NCBI GenBank assembly: GCA_035685165.1
Contig: DASRBI010000019.1
Coordinates: 62,001-126,000 of the forward strand
Origin: DATFDN01 sp035685165
Lineage (GTDB): Bacteria; Pseudomonadota; Alphaproteobacteria; Acetobacterales; Acetobacteraceae
DNA length: 64,000 nucleotides
Direction: 5' to 3'
Below are positions 39,574-49,153 of this stretch, piece after piece. Below the pieces are notes generated by a model. It ran no database searches, was not told the origin of the DNA, and saw nothing but the letters and a program-made list of their open reading frames with translations. Position numbers and translations under genes: made by a program. The stretch's first letter is position 1; every line of letters starts with the position of its first letter.

Positions 39574-40710
39574 TTACGCGACCTGCGCCGCGAGCCTCGC
39601 CAAATGGTACGCGGTGTCGCCGAACGTGTGCTCGATCACCATGCAGCGGCGGAAATAATGGCCGACGGCGTATTCCTCGGTCATGCCGATGCCACCGTGG
39701 AGCTGGATCGCCTGCTGCGAGACGAAACGCGCCGCTTGGCCGTAGCCGACCTTCGCCATCGCGATGCTGCGTGCCCGCTCGGCGGCGTCGCGCTCGGTCA
39801 GGCTGATCGAGGCGAGCATCGCCATCGAGCGGCCCTGCTCCATCGACATCAGCATGTCGGCGAGCCGGTGCTGTACCACCTGATTCTGCCCGATCGGCCG
39901 GCCGAACTGCTCGCGGGTGCGCGAATAGTCGAGCGTCATCGCGTGCATGGCTTCCATCGCGCCGACCGCTTCCGCGCCCATCGCGGCGATCCCGGCCTCC
40001 ACCACCGCCTGCACGGTCGCGAGGCCCTTGCCGACTTCGCCCAGCACCGCGTCCTCGCCCACCGGCACATTGGTGAGCGACAGCTCCGCGGCGCGGGTCT
40101 CGTCGCGCAGCATGTAGCCGCGCCGCGCAACACCGTCGGCGTGGGCATCGACCAGGAACAGCGTGATGCCCTCCGCCGCGTCCTGCGCGCCTGCGGTGCG
40201 GGCGCTGACCACGAACTTGTCGGCGGTATCGCCGTGGAACACGACGGTCTTGGCCCCGTCGAGCACCCAGCCCTTGCCGCCGCGCTTGGCCGTGGTCATC
40301 ACGTCGGTCAGGTCGTAGCGCGCCTGCCGTTCGCCATGAGCGAAGGCGAGTTTGAGACGCCCCTCGGCGATCGCCGGCAGCAGCTCGGCCTGCTGGTCGG
40401 CGCTACCGGCGGTGCGGATCGCGGTGCCGGCGAGCACGACCGTCGCGAGATAGGGCTCGAGCGCGAGCGCGCGGCCGAACGCCTCCATCACCAGCATCAC
40501 CTCCACCGGCCCGCCGCCGAAGCCGCCATGCTCCTCGGCGAATGGCAGCCCGAGCAGGCCCAACTCGGCATATTGCTGCCAGAGCTCGGCACTCCAGCCG
40601 TTCTCGGCCTTGAGATAGGTCTTGCGCGCCTCGAAACTGTAGCGGTCGGCCATCAGCCGATCGACGCTATCCTTGAGCAGGCGCTGCTCGTCTGAAAGTT
40701 CGAAGTCCAT
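39574..40710 (-). CDS. pimD: Acyl-CoA dehydrogenase, PimD-like small subunit
   Basis: 378 residues of acyl-CoA dehydrogenase fold (N-terminal LSDEQRLLKDSVDRLMADRY, LPFAEEHGGFGGGPVEV, C-terminal REQFGRPIGQNQVVQHRLAD, QLHGGIGMTEEYAVGHYFRR). The family match is to the small subunit of pimeloyl-CoA dehydrogenase, which partners PimC in breakdown of dicarboxylic or long-chain acids. Its ATG overlaps the pimC stop by one base (TGATG). Substrate range is inferred from the pair. Confidence 0.85.
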   Translation of the reverse strand: MDFELSDEQRLLKDSVDRLMADRYSFEARKTYLKAENGWSAELWQQYAELGLLGLPFAEEHGGFGGGPVEVMLVMEAFGRALALEPYLATVVLAGTAIRTAGSADQQAELLPAIAEGRLKLAFAHGERQARYDLTDVMTTAKRGGKGWVLDGAKTVVFHGDTADKFVVSARTAGAQDAAEGITLFLVDAHADGVARRGYMLRDETRAAELSLTNVPVGEDAVLGEVGKGLATVQAVVEAGIAAMGAEAVGAMEAMHAMTLDYSRTREQFGRPIGQNQVVQHRLADMLMSMEQGRSMAMLASISLTERDAAERARSIAMAKVGYGQAARFVSQQAIQLHGGIGMTEEYAVGHYFRRCMVIEHTFGDTAYHLARLAAQVA

Positions 40711-41915
40711 CAGAGCCTCAGCACCGCTTTGGTCAGGATGTTCTTTTGTATCTCGTTGGTGCCGCCGTAGATCGAGGCGGCGCGCAGCATCAGGTACTCG
40801 CCGGTGGACTGCTCGGAGCCCTCCAGCAGCTCGTCGGGTTCGTTGGCGAGCTCCGCGAGTTCTTGTGACCAGTGCGGCATGGCAAGCGGGCCGCCGACAT
40901 CCATCGCCAGCTCCGACGTGCCCTGAAGCAGCTCCGTGCCCTTGACCTTCAGGACCGAGGACAGCGGATCGGGCCGGCCGTCGCGCTGCTTGGCGTAGGC
41001 CGAGACCACACGGTACTGCGTGATCTGCAGCGCCTTCATGTCCACTTCGAGCTGCGCCACGCGGCGGCGGAAGTCGTCGTCCTCGATCAGCGGCCGTCCA
41101 TTCGCCTTCACCATGCGCGCCATCGATTTCGCCGCCGCCATGCGCTCGCGCGACTTGCCCAGGCGGGCGATGCCGGTGCGCTCGTTGCCGAGCAGGTATT
41201 TGGCGACGTCCCAGCCGCGATTCTCCTCGCCAACGCGCATGTCGACCGGCACCTTCACGTTGTCGAAGAAGACTTCGTTCAGGTGGTGCGCGCCGTCGAT
41301 TGAGACGATCGGGCGGATGGTGATGCCGGGCTGCTTGATCGGCAGCAGCAGGAACGAGATGCCCTCCTGGCGCTTGGCCGCGTTCGGGTTAGTCCGCACG
41401 AGCAGGAAGATCCAGTCGGCCATGTGCGCCGTCGAGGTCCAGATCTTGGAGCCGTTGACGATGTAATGATCGCCGTGGCGCTCGGCGCGCGTGCGAAGCG
41501 AGGCGAGGTCCGATCCGGCGCCGGGTTCCGAGAAGCCCTGGCACCACCAGTCCTCGACCGTCGGCAGGCGCGGCAGGAAGCGCCGCTTCTGCTCCTCGGT
41601 GCCGAACTGGATCAGCACCGGGCCGAGCATGGTGATGTTGAAGGACAGAAGCTCGGGCGCGGGCGCCGCCTGGTTCTCCTCGATGAAGATCATGCGCTGC
41701 ACCGGCGACCAGCCGGTGCCGCCGTATTCGACCGGCCAGTTCGGGCAGGCCCAGCCCTTTTTGTGCAGGATCCGCATCCAGGCGACGGTATCTTCCTTGC
41801 GCGGTCGGTAGCCGAGCCGCATCCGCTCGCGGATGTCGGCGGGCAGATTCTCGCGGATGAAGGCGCGCACTTCGTCGCGGAACGCGACTTCCTCGGGCGT
41901 GAACCTGAGGTCCAT
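40710..41915 (-). CDS. pimC: Acyl-CoA dehydrogenase, PimC-like large subunit
   Basis: 401 residues from ATG 41915 behind GGGGAGGAACTG; a longer frame to 41969 is not used. It carries WCQGFSEPGAGSDLASLRT (FAD loop), GSKIWTSTAHMADW and ASIYGGTNEIQKNI. The glutamate in LLGNERTGIA is in the helix-G position of isovaleryl-type enzymes, whereas the IYEGT position is Gly. Thus it is catalytically equipped, unlike the enzyme at 7.3-8.5 kb. It is coupled to pimD and likely forms a heterodimer with it. Confidence 0.87.
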   Translation of the reverse strand: MDLRFTPEEVAFRDEVRAFIRENLPADIRERMRLGYRPRKEDTVAWMRILHKKGWACPNWPVEYGGTGWSPVQRMIFIEENQAAPAPELLSFNITMLGPVLIQFGTEEQKRRFLPRLPTVEDWWCQGFSEPGAGSDLASLRTRAERHGDHYIVNGSKIWTSTAHMADWIFLLVRTNPNAAKRQEGISFLLLPIKQPGITIRPIVSIDGAHHLNEVFFDNVKVPVDMRVGEENRGWDVAKYLLGNERTGIARLGKSRERMAAAKSMARMVKANGRPLIEDDDFRRRVAQLEVDMKALQITQYRVVSAYAKQRDGRPDPLSSVLKVKGTELLQGTSELAMDVGGPLAMPHWSQELAELANEPDELLEGSEQSTGEYLMLRAASIYGGTNEIQKNILTKAVLRL

Positions 41916-41990
41916 CAGTTCCTCCCCTTGTCTCGGGGCGACTATGGAAGCGCGGCGTCGCCCGGGCAATACGGGGCGGGCTGTGCGCGC

Positions 41991-42800
41991 CTAGCCTTGC
42001 TCCTCGCGCGCGCGGCGTTTGCGCGCGGCGGCGGCGTATTGGCCGCGCGGACGGTGCTCTTGCACGTTCGGACGTACGACCGTGTCGTAATAGTCGTCCC
42101 AGTCCTCGGGGCGGAGGCCGTTGAGGTCGGGCACCAGCTCGTAGTCGTTCAGCGTCGCATCGTCATAGGCGTTGCGCGGCAGCGGCTGCACCTGCACGAT
42201 CGGGAAGTCGGCGCGGAAATCGACCGGGATGTTGGTTTTGGTGATCCGCATGTTGGTGATCAGCGGGCCGAACCAGCGGTCGGTCTCGATGATGCCTTCG
42301 TAGAGTTCATAGGTGCCGCTGCGCGGGATGTTGGCCGGCGCGCGCACGAGCGAACTCCAGCCCGGGCGGGTGCGGAGCACGATGCCGGTCCACATCTGCA
42401 AGAGCCCCGGTTCCTGCAAGGCGGCGAGGAACGGCGGCGAGAACTCGCGGATTTCCTCGGGTGCGATGGCGTCGAACTGGGCGCGGAAGTCGGGGAACTG
42501 CACGACCTTGAGGGGGAACCACTGGCCCGCTCCCTCCCAGGTCCAGATCATGTCGTTGCCGTCCCACTGCACGCTGAAGCTGACCGGCGGGAACACGTAC
42601 CAGCCGAAGGCGGCGGCCGAGGTGGCCGCCTCGCAATAGCGGAAGGCGCGCGTGGGCAGCGAGCCGGCGGCGGAGCGGTCCGCGCGCATCGGATAGCGCG
42701 CGGTCGGGATGAAGCGGTGGAAGGTGATGAGCGGCGTGCGCGGCGCGGCCTGGGGCGAGTCGGAACCGGCGGACGGTTGTTCGCTAACGACGGTGCTCAT
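41991..42800 (-). CDS. DUF6065-family protein
   Basis: 269 residues from ATG 42800 with a strong GAGGGAGG. The family blocks are clear: HRFIPTARYPMRADRSA near the start, FGWYVFPPVSFSVQWDG, VLRTRPGWSSLVRAPANIPR and YEGIIETDRWFGPL. There are no membrane segments or signal. Function is unknown; many conserved Trp, Tyr and Arg suggest a binding or enzymatic fold. It is the second gene after the seven-repeat peptide, separated by 84 nt that include a GC hairpin. Confidence 0.85.
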   Translation of the reverse strand: MSTVVSEQPSAGSDSPQAAPRTPLITFHRFIPTARYPMRADRSAAGSLPTRAFRYCEAATSAAAFGWYVFPPVSFSVQWDGNDMIWTWEGAGQWFPLKVVQFPDFRAQFDAIAPEEIREFSPPFLAALQEPGLLQMWTGIVLRTRPGWSSLVRAPANIPRSGTYELYEGIIETDRWFGPLITNMRITKTNIPVDFRADFPIVQVQPLPRNAYDDATLNDYELVPDLNGLRPEDWDDYYDTVVRPNVQEHRPRGQYAAAARKRRAREEQG

Positions 42801-42825
42801 GAGCCCTCCCTCTGGACGCGGCGAA

Positions 42826-42843
42826 ACCCGGCAAGCGCCGGGT
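42826..42843 (-). terminator. GC hairpin between repeat peptide and DUF6065 genes
   Basis: In the minus-strand transcript ACCCGGC-GCTT-GCCGGGT is followed by TTTCGCC. This is a perfect 7-bp stem with a tetraloop and a very short U run. It could partly terminate transcription, giving more peptide mRNA than DUF6065 mRNA, or stabilise the upstream message. Confidence 0.45.
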
Positions 42844-42884
42844 CTCGCGCGACAGCCTAACTGAAAAGGTTGGAGGAAGAAGAA

Positions 42885-43322
42885 CTAGCGGCGCGACGGG
42901 GGCAGCGTCGGGGCATAGCCGCCGAGACGGACCTTGCCGGCATCCGCGGTGGCGGGCGCGAGGGTCGGGGCGTAGCCGCCGAGGCGGACCTTGCCGGCAT
43001 CCGCGGTGGCGGGGGCGAGGGTCGGCGCATAGCCGCCGAGACGGACCTTGCCGGCATCCGCGGTGGCGGGGGCGAGGGTCGGGGCATAGCCGCCGAGACG
43101 GACCTTGCCGGCGTCCGCGGTGGCGGGCGCGAGGGTCGGCGCATAGCCGCCGAGACGGACCTCGCCGGCGTCCGTGGTGGCGGGCGCGAGGGTCGGGGCG
43201 TAGCCGCCGAGACGGACCTTGCCGGCATCCGCGGTGGCGGGTGCGAGGGTCGGCGCATAGCCGCCGAGACGGACCTTGCCGGAGTCGGCGATGGAGACAA
43301 CGGAGGTGAGGGTCTGGGACAT
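42885..43322 (-). CDS. Seven-repeat peptide, candidate multi-core precursor
   Basis: 145 residues from ATG 43322, preferred over ATG 43346 because GAAAGG lies 9 nt before it. The leader MSQTLTSVVSIADS is followed by six units of 19 residues (consensus GKVRLGGYAPTLAPATADA) and a seventh that ends GGYAPTLPPSRR. Only isolated units vary (TT for TA in unit 2, GE for GK in unit 3). There is no Cys, signal or membrane segment. No known family is recognised. Short leader plus identical multiple cores beside a conserved single-copy gene is the usual look of a modified-peptide precursor, but a repeat structural protein is also possible. It is probably cotranscribed with the DUF6065 gene. Confidence 0.8.
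   Translation of the reverse strand: MSQTLTSVVSIADSGKVRLGGYAPTLAPATADAGKVRLGGYAPTLAPATTDAGEVRLGGYAPTLAPATADAGKVRLGGYAPTLAPATADAGKVRLGGYAPTLAPATADAGKVRLGGYAPTLAPATADAGKVRLGGYAPTLPPSRR
42888..43280 (-). repeat. 57-bp in-frame tandem repeat, seven copies
   Basis: Six full 57-bp units and a final 51-bp unit run head to tail without spacers. They are nearly identical at the DNA level, including third codon positions, so expansion or homogenisation is recent. The units are open in several frames because of their composition; only the minus frame has a ribosome site. Confidence 0.9.
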
Positions 43323-43415
43323 GATCGCGGACCTTTCGCTTGACATTTCGATCGGATAGCCGGCGGCTCGTAACGGCTCCGTCGCGGTATCTGATGGCCG
43401 CGATACTTCCGCGTT

Positions 43416-43429
43416 GGTAAATTTTTACC
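43416..43429. promoter_or_regulatory. Palindrome upstream of the repeat-peptide gene
   Basis: GGTAAA-TT-TTTACC, perfect 6-bp arms in a locally AT-rich stretch 94 nt before the peptide ATG. It lies in the 170-nt region between tldD and the peptide gene and could be an operator; no clear -35/-10 pair was found. Confidence 0.35.
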
Positions 43430-43495
43430 GTGGATTTCACGTCATTCCCTCGTCAAATCGACAGTCTCCTCAATTTTTCGTGTTTCGCCCCGGTT

Positions 43496-44935
43496 TCAGG
43501 CCGCCGTCCCGCCCACGGTGAGGCCGGCGATCTTCATCGTCGGCTGGCCGACGCCCACCGGAACTCCCTGTCCATTCTTGCCGCAAGTGCCGACTCCAGG
43601 GTCGAGCGCCATGTCGTCGCCGATCATGGAAACTTTGGTCAGCGAATCGGGGCCATTGCCGATCAGCGTCGCGCCCTTCACCGGCGCGGTCACGCGACCG
43701 TCTTCGATCAAGTACGCCTCGCTTGCCGAGAACACAAACTTGCCGGAGGTGATATCGACCTGGCCGCCGCCGAAATTCACCGCGTAAAGTCCGCGCTTCA
43801 CCGAGCCGATCATTTCGTCCTTGCTGTGCGCGCCGGCCAGCATCACCGTATTCGTCATGCGCGGCATCGGCGCGTGGGCATAGGACTGGCGGCGACCGTT
43901 GCCGGTGGCGCGCATCCCCATCAGACGGGCGTTCAGCCGGTCCTGCATGTAGCCGACCAGGATCCCGTCCTCGATCAGCACGGTGCGGCTCGATGGCGTG
44001 CCCTCGTCATCCACGGTCAGGCTGCCGCGCCGGTCGGGCAGCGTGCCATCGTCAACCACCGTCACGCCCGGAGCGGCGATTCGCTGCCCGAGCAGCCCGG
44101 CGAAGGCCGAGGTTTTCTTGCGGTTGAAGTCGCCCTCCAGCCCGTGGCCGATCGCCTCGTGCAGCAGAATGCCGGGCCAGCCCGAGCCGAGCACAACCTC
44201 CATCTCGCCGGCGGGTGCCGGGCGGCTGTCCAGGTTGACGAGCGCCTGGCGCAGCGCCTCGTCCACCGCCGCGCGCCAGGAGGCGGGCGCGGTGATCTCC
44301 GTGTAGCCGAAGCGGCCGCCGGTTCCGTAGCTGCCGGTCTCGCGCCGTCCGCCCTGCTCGACCACCACCGCGACATTGAGCCGCACCAGCGGACGCAGGT
44401 CGGCGACGCGGCGCCGGTCGGCGCGGATGATCTGCACGGCCTGCCACTCCCCGGCGATGGAGGCCATGACCTGCTTGACGCGCGCATCCTTGCCGCGCGC
44501 ATAGGCGTCGATTTCGCCCAAGAGCGCGGCGCGGGTGCCGAACGGCATCGAGGCGAGCGGGTTGGCGTCGGAGTAGAGCCGCGCGTTGGTGGACCGCGGC
44601 GGCTCGGCGGCGGTGCCGGAATGACCGGCGGCCACGGCCGCGACGGTTGCGGCGGCGCGCTTCAGCGCATCCTCGGAGATTTCCCCGGCATGGGCGTAGC
44701 CGGTCGCCTCGCCGGCCACGGCGCGTAGGCCGAGGCCGAGCGTGGTGTCGAACCCGGCGCTGCGGATGCGCCCGTCCTCCAGGCTGAGCTGCTCACTCTC
44801 GCGGTATTCGAGGAATAGCTCTCCGTCGTCGCCGCGCGCCAGCGCCTCGCCGGTGAGCCGTTCGGCCGCGTCGCGGCTGAGGGCGGAGTCGGGGCGATCG
44901 AAGAACAGGCGGTCAGTGGCCTCGAGCGCGCTCAT
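43496..44935 (-). CDS. tldD: Metalloprotease TldD
   Basis: 479 residues from ATG 44935. The zinc motif is HEAIGHGLEGDF (HExxxH), with the glycine-rich C-terminal domain SGKFVFSASEAYLIEDG and the final PTMKIAGLTVGG. TldD pairs with TldE/PmbA to form a protease that trims unfolded peptides and, in E. coli, removes the leader of microcin B17 and processes CcdA. In many alphaproteobacteria it lies alone near cytochrome oxidase genes, so its place beside ctaA is ordinary. Its place directly upstream of the repeat peptide, on the same strand, may or may not matter. Confidence 0.95.
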   Translation of the reverse strand: MSALEATDRLFFDRPDSALSRDAAERLTGEALARGDDGELFLEYRESEQLSLEDGRIRSAGFDTTLGLGLRAVAGEATGYAHAGEISEDALKRAAATVAAVAAGHSGTAAEPPRSTNARLYSDANPLASMPFGTRAALLGEIDAYARGKDARVKQVMASIAGEWQAVQIIRADRRRVADLRPLVRLNVAVVVEQGGRRETGSYGTGGRFGYTEITAPASWRAAVDEALRQALVNLDSRPAPAGEMEVVLGSGWPGILLHEAIGHGLEGDFNRKKTSAFAGLLGQRIAAPGVTVVDDGTLPDRRGSLTVDDEGTPSSRTVLIEDGILVGYMQDRLNARLMGMRATGNGRRQSYAHAPMPRMTNTVMLAGAHSKDEMIGSVKRGLYAVNFGGGQVDITSGKFVFSASEAYLIEDGRVTAPVKGATLIGNGPDSLTKVSMIGDDMALDPGVGTCGKNGQGVPVGVGQPTMKIAGLTVGGTAA

Positions 44936-45003
44936 GGGGGCTCCTGGGGACAGAAACGGGCGGAGATGAGATGAGGCTGCGGGGCGGGGCGCGCAACGCG
45001 GGC

Positions 45004-46098
45004 TCAGGCGCGGGCGCGGTGGACCGGGCGCAGCCGGTGCAGCAGGACCGCCGCAGCGGTGAGTGCCAGCACGGCATTGGCCTGATGGGCAGCGGCCAGC
45101 GGGATCGGCACGACCAAGAGCAGCGTCGCGACGCCGAGCGCGTATTGCACCAGCAGGAAGAAGCCGAGGGCGAGTGCGGCGGCGCGCACGCGGCGCGAGA
45201 CGTCGGCGATCAGCGCGACCCCCGCCGCGCCGAGCCCGGCCAAGGCGGCGAGGGTCGCCAGCACCCGATGATCGAACTGCACGGCGGCGAGATTGCCGAC
45301 GAGGTTGGCGAGAAACGGCTGCAGCCGGTCATAGTCGGCCGGCACCAGCCGGCCTTCCATCAAGGGGAACGTATTGTACTCGAACCCCGCATGGGTGCCG
45401 GCGACGAAGCCGCCGGCGACGATGGCAAGCGCCAGCGTCCCGGCCGCGATGATGGCGAGCGGGCGCAGCGCCCGCTCGCCCGGGCCGGCGGAGGCGGCGG
45501 TGGGGTAAAGGTGGCTCAGGCCGGTCCAGAGGATCGCGACGTAGAGGGAAAGGGCGAAGACGAGGTGCAAAACGAGGCGGGCCGGGGCGACCGAAGTGCT
45601 GTCCGGATCGAAGCCGGAGGCGACCATGAACCAGCCAACCGCGCCTTGCAGTCCGCCGAGGATGAAGAGGAACACAAGGCGCGGAACCAGGCGCCGGTCG
45701 ATGCGATGCGTGGCGGCGAACCAGATCAGCGGCACGAGCATCGCCACGCCGAGCAGCCGGCCCCACAGCCGGTGCGTCCATTCCAGCCAGAACAGGCCCT
45801 TGAACCCGGCCAGCCCCATGCCCGGGTGCAGGATCTGGTATTGCGGGATGCTCTTGTAGAGCGCGAATAGGTTTTGCCATGCCGATTCGGAGAGGGGCGG
45901 CAGGGTGCCGCTCAGCGGTGCCCACTCCATGATGGAAAGCCCCGAGCCGGTGAGCCGGGTGACGCCGCCAAGCACCACCATTACCCAGATCATGGCGCAA
46001 AGGCCGAACAGCCATAGGGCGACGAGCCGGCGGGAGGCAGTCGTCTCCGCCCGGCGCAGCGCGCCGTTCGCCGGAAACTCACGCACGTCGAAGGGCAT
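45004..46098 (-). CDS. ctaA: Heme A synthase CtaA/COX15
   Basis: 364 residues from ATG 46098. There are about eight membrane helices. Heme-ligand histidines are seen in EWTHRLWGR, LVLHLVFAL, QFDHRVLAT and AAAHQANAV. VVLGGVTRLTGSGLSIMEWAP is the family signature. The enzyme oxidises the C8 methyl of heme O to the formyl group of heme A for cytochrome c oxidase. It is divergent from no gene directly; usg lies upstream on the same strand. Confidence 0.95.
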   Translation of the reverse strand: MPFDVREFPANGALRRAETTASRRLVALWLFGLCAMIWVMVVLGGVTRLTGSGLSIMEWAPLSGTLPPLSESAWQNLFALYKSIPQYQILHPGMGLAGFKGLFWLEWTHRLWGRLLGVAMLVPLIWFAATHRIDRRLVPRLVFLFILGGLQGAVGWFMVASGFDPDSTSVAPARLVLHLVFALSLYVAILWTGLSHLYPTAASAGPGERALRPLAIIAAGTLALAIVAGGFVAGTHAGFEYNTFPLMEGRLVPADYDRLQPFLANLVGNLAAVQFDHRVLATLAALAGLGAAGVALIADVSRRVRAAALALGFFLLVQYALGVATLLLVVPIPLAAAHQANAVLALTAAAVLLHRLRPVHRARA

Positions 46099-46207
46099 GC
46101 GCAGAGTATAGGCGCAGGCGCCCGGCCGGGAAGCCTTGGCGATGCGGACCGCGCCGGTCCGAGGCCGCCAGCGTGCCAATTATCCGGCTATGTCCGCCGC
46201 CCGGCGT

Positions 46208-46468
46208 CTAGTGGAGGCGGAACACCGCGCCGGGGGCGCGGTAGCGGGGCGGCTTGACCAGTCCCGTCGAGGCGACGCGCACCGAATGGATCGGCCCGTC
46301 GAGCTCGCGGCGCCAGAAATCGAGGAATTTCCGCAGGACCGGGTAGCCGGGGGCGAGATCGAGATCCTGCCAGATGAAGCTCTGCAGCAGATCCGGATGG
46401 TCGGGCATCCGGTAGAGAATCTCAGCGGTGGTCAGGCGGTAGTTCTTGAGCTGCAGGGCGAGGCTCAT
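46208..46468 (-). CDS. usg: Usg-family protein
   Basis: 86 residues. The family signature YRLTTAEILYRMPDHPDLLQ, then FIWQDLDLAPGYPVLRKFL and ending KPPRYRAPGAVFRLH, is clear. Usg proteins are found almost only in alphaproteobacteria and have no assigned function. It is divergent from groES; the shared 266-nt region holds the CIRCE elements. Confidence 0.88.
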   Translation of the reverse strand: MSLALQLKNYRLTTAEILYRMPDHPDLLQSFIWQDLDLAPGYPVLRKFLDFWRRELDGPIHSVRVASTGLVKPPRYRAPGAVFRLH

Positions 46469-46566
46469 TGCGGTCGGGTCTCCCGTGTGGTCACTCCGTA
46501 ACGAGCCAACAGCTTGCCACGGGGCGGGCTGCCATATGCAAGCAAAAATGAAGGAAATTCAGCGCA

Positions 46567-46593
46567 TTAGCACTCGCTTCGCCGCTGTGCTGC
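46567..46593. promoter_or_regulatory. Possible degenerate second CIRCE
   Basis: A perfect left half TTAGCACTC (46567-46575), nine bases, then CTGTGCTGC, where only GTGCT of the right half is kept. It lies upstream of the -35 element and, if bound by HrcA, would be an auxiliary site or one serving usg. Confidence 0.4.
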
Positions 46594-46609
46594 CGGACCG
46601 CCCCCGTTC

Positions 46610-46638
46610 TTGACTCCCCGCAGGGCCGGGCCTAGATC
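46610..46638 (+). promoter_or_regulatory. groESL promoter
   Basis: TTGACT (46610-46615), 17 nt, TAGATC (46633-46638). The expected transcript start is at about 46645, inside the CIRCE element, which is the normal arrangement for HrcA repression. Confidence 0.6.
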
Positions 46639-46639
46639 G

Positions 46640-46666
46640 CTGGCACTCTCTCTGGGGGAGTGCTAA
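46640..46666. promoter_or_regulatory. CIRCE operator (HrcA site) of groESL
   Basis: CTGGCACTC, nine bases, GAGTGCTAA. The right arm is perfect and the left has two differences from TTAGCACTC. HrcA binds here and releases on heat stress, when GroE is titrated. Confidence 0.9.
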
Positions 46667-46734
46667 CAGTCGCTCCCGGGCCGATCCGGCCGGGGCCGGC
46701 TGGCGGTTTGTGTCATTTACAGGAGCGAATCCGA

Positions 46735-47049
46735 ATGAAGTTCCGTCCCCTGCATGACCGGGTGGTCGTCCGGCGGCTGGATGCCGAGGAAAAGACCGCC
46801 GGCGGCATCATCATTCCCGACACCGCCAAGGAAAAGCCGATGGAGGGCGAGATTCTGGCGGTCGGGCCGGGCGCGCGCGACGAGACCGGCAAGCTTATCC
46901 CGCTCGACGTGAAGGCCGGCGACCGCGTGCTGTTCGGCAAGTGGTCGGGAACCGAGGTCAAGCTCGATGGCGAGGAACTCCTGATCATGAAGGAGTCCGA
47001 CATCATGGGCATCATCGAGGGCGGTGTCGCGCAGAAGAAGGCTGCCTGA
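46735..47049 (+). CDS. groES: Co-chaperonin GroES
   Basis: 104 residues from ATG 46735 behind AGGAGCG. KFRPLHDRVVVRRL at the start, the mobile loop TAGGIIIPDTAKEKP, and the end EEELLIMKESDIMGI are typical (DGEELLIMKESDIMG). It forms the heptameric lid of the GroEL chamber. It is controlled by CIRCE and cotranscribed with groEL 51 nt downstream. Confidence 0.97.
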   Translation: MKFRPLHDRVVVRRLDAEEKTAGGIIIPDTAKEKPMEGEILAVGPGARDETGKLIPLDVKAGDRVLFGKWSGTEVKLDGEELLIMKESDIMGIIEGGVAQKKAA

Positions 47050-47100
47050 ACGGGGCTTTCCGCGAAAATCTGCGACTGAACTCAAGAGGGAAGACAAACA

Positions 47101-48738
<1,638 letters not shown>

Positions 48739-48767
48739 TCTGGTCGCCGATCGACATCGACGAGACG

Positions 48768-48794
48768 GGGCGGGCCGCAGGGCCCGCCCTTTTT
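48768..48794 (+). terminator. Rho-independent terminator of groESL
   Basis: GGGCGGGCC-GCAG-GGCCCGCCC followed by TTTTT: a 9-bp perfect GC stem with a five-T run, 30 nt after the groEL stop. Confidence 0.9.
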
Positions 48795-49153
48795 CGTGCG
48801 GCGCTGCCACATTCACGCCGCTGCGCGGAGCGATGGTGGGCCATGCGCTCCGACCCTTCCAATCGGCTGCCCGCGATGGCATCTTGGCGCGGTCTTGGCT
48901 CCGTCTCGGCGCTGCCCGCGCGGTCCAAGATGCCGGGGCTCATGCAGGCGTGACGACGACGAGGAATGGGTTTCCGCCTGCTTCGCGTTGACAGGCACAG
49001 GGCTTTCTGTGCCAAGTGCGTAACGCAATCGCCTTTTGGCTTGGCTTGCTTGTTCCCGCCATCTCGTCGGGTGCTCTCAAGACTCCAAAGACCCGGTTGT
49101 GCCCACGCCGCGTATCGAGCGCGGCCGACTGATAAATGAGAGAGTGACGAAAG
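48795..49153. other. Gene-free region and probable long cspA-type leader
   Basis: 359 nt without a supported gene. Long 5' leaders that refold with temperature are normal for cold-shock mRNAs, and the lack of an ORF before 49154 fits that. A GAAAG just before ATG 49154 is the ribosome site. Confidence 0.45.

Noticed and set aside
42888..43280. Tandem repeat as a CRISPR array
   Set aside because: The units are contiguous, in frame, coding, 57 bp long and have no unique spacers. No cas gene is nearby.
42870..43343. Long open frames on the plus strand and another minus frame through the tandem repeat
   Set aside because: They arise because a 57-bp GC-rich unit without stops repeats in every frame. 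They lack a ribosome site and a non-repeat start; the chosen minus frame has both.
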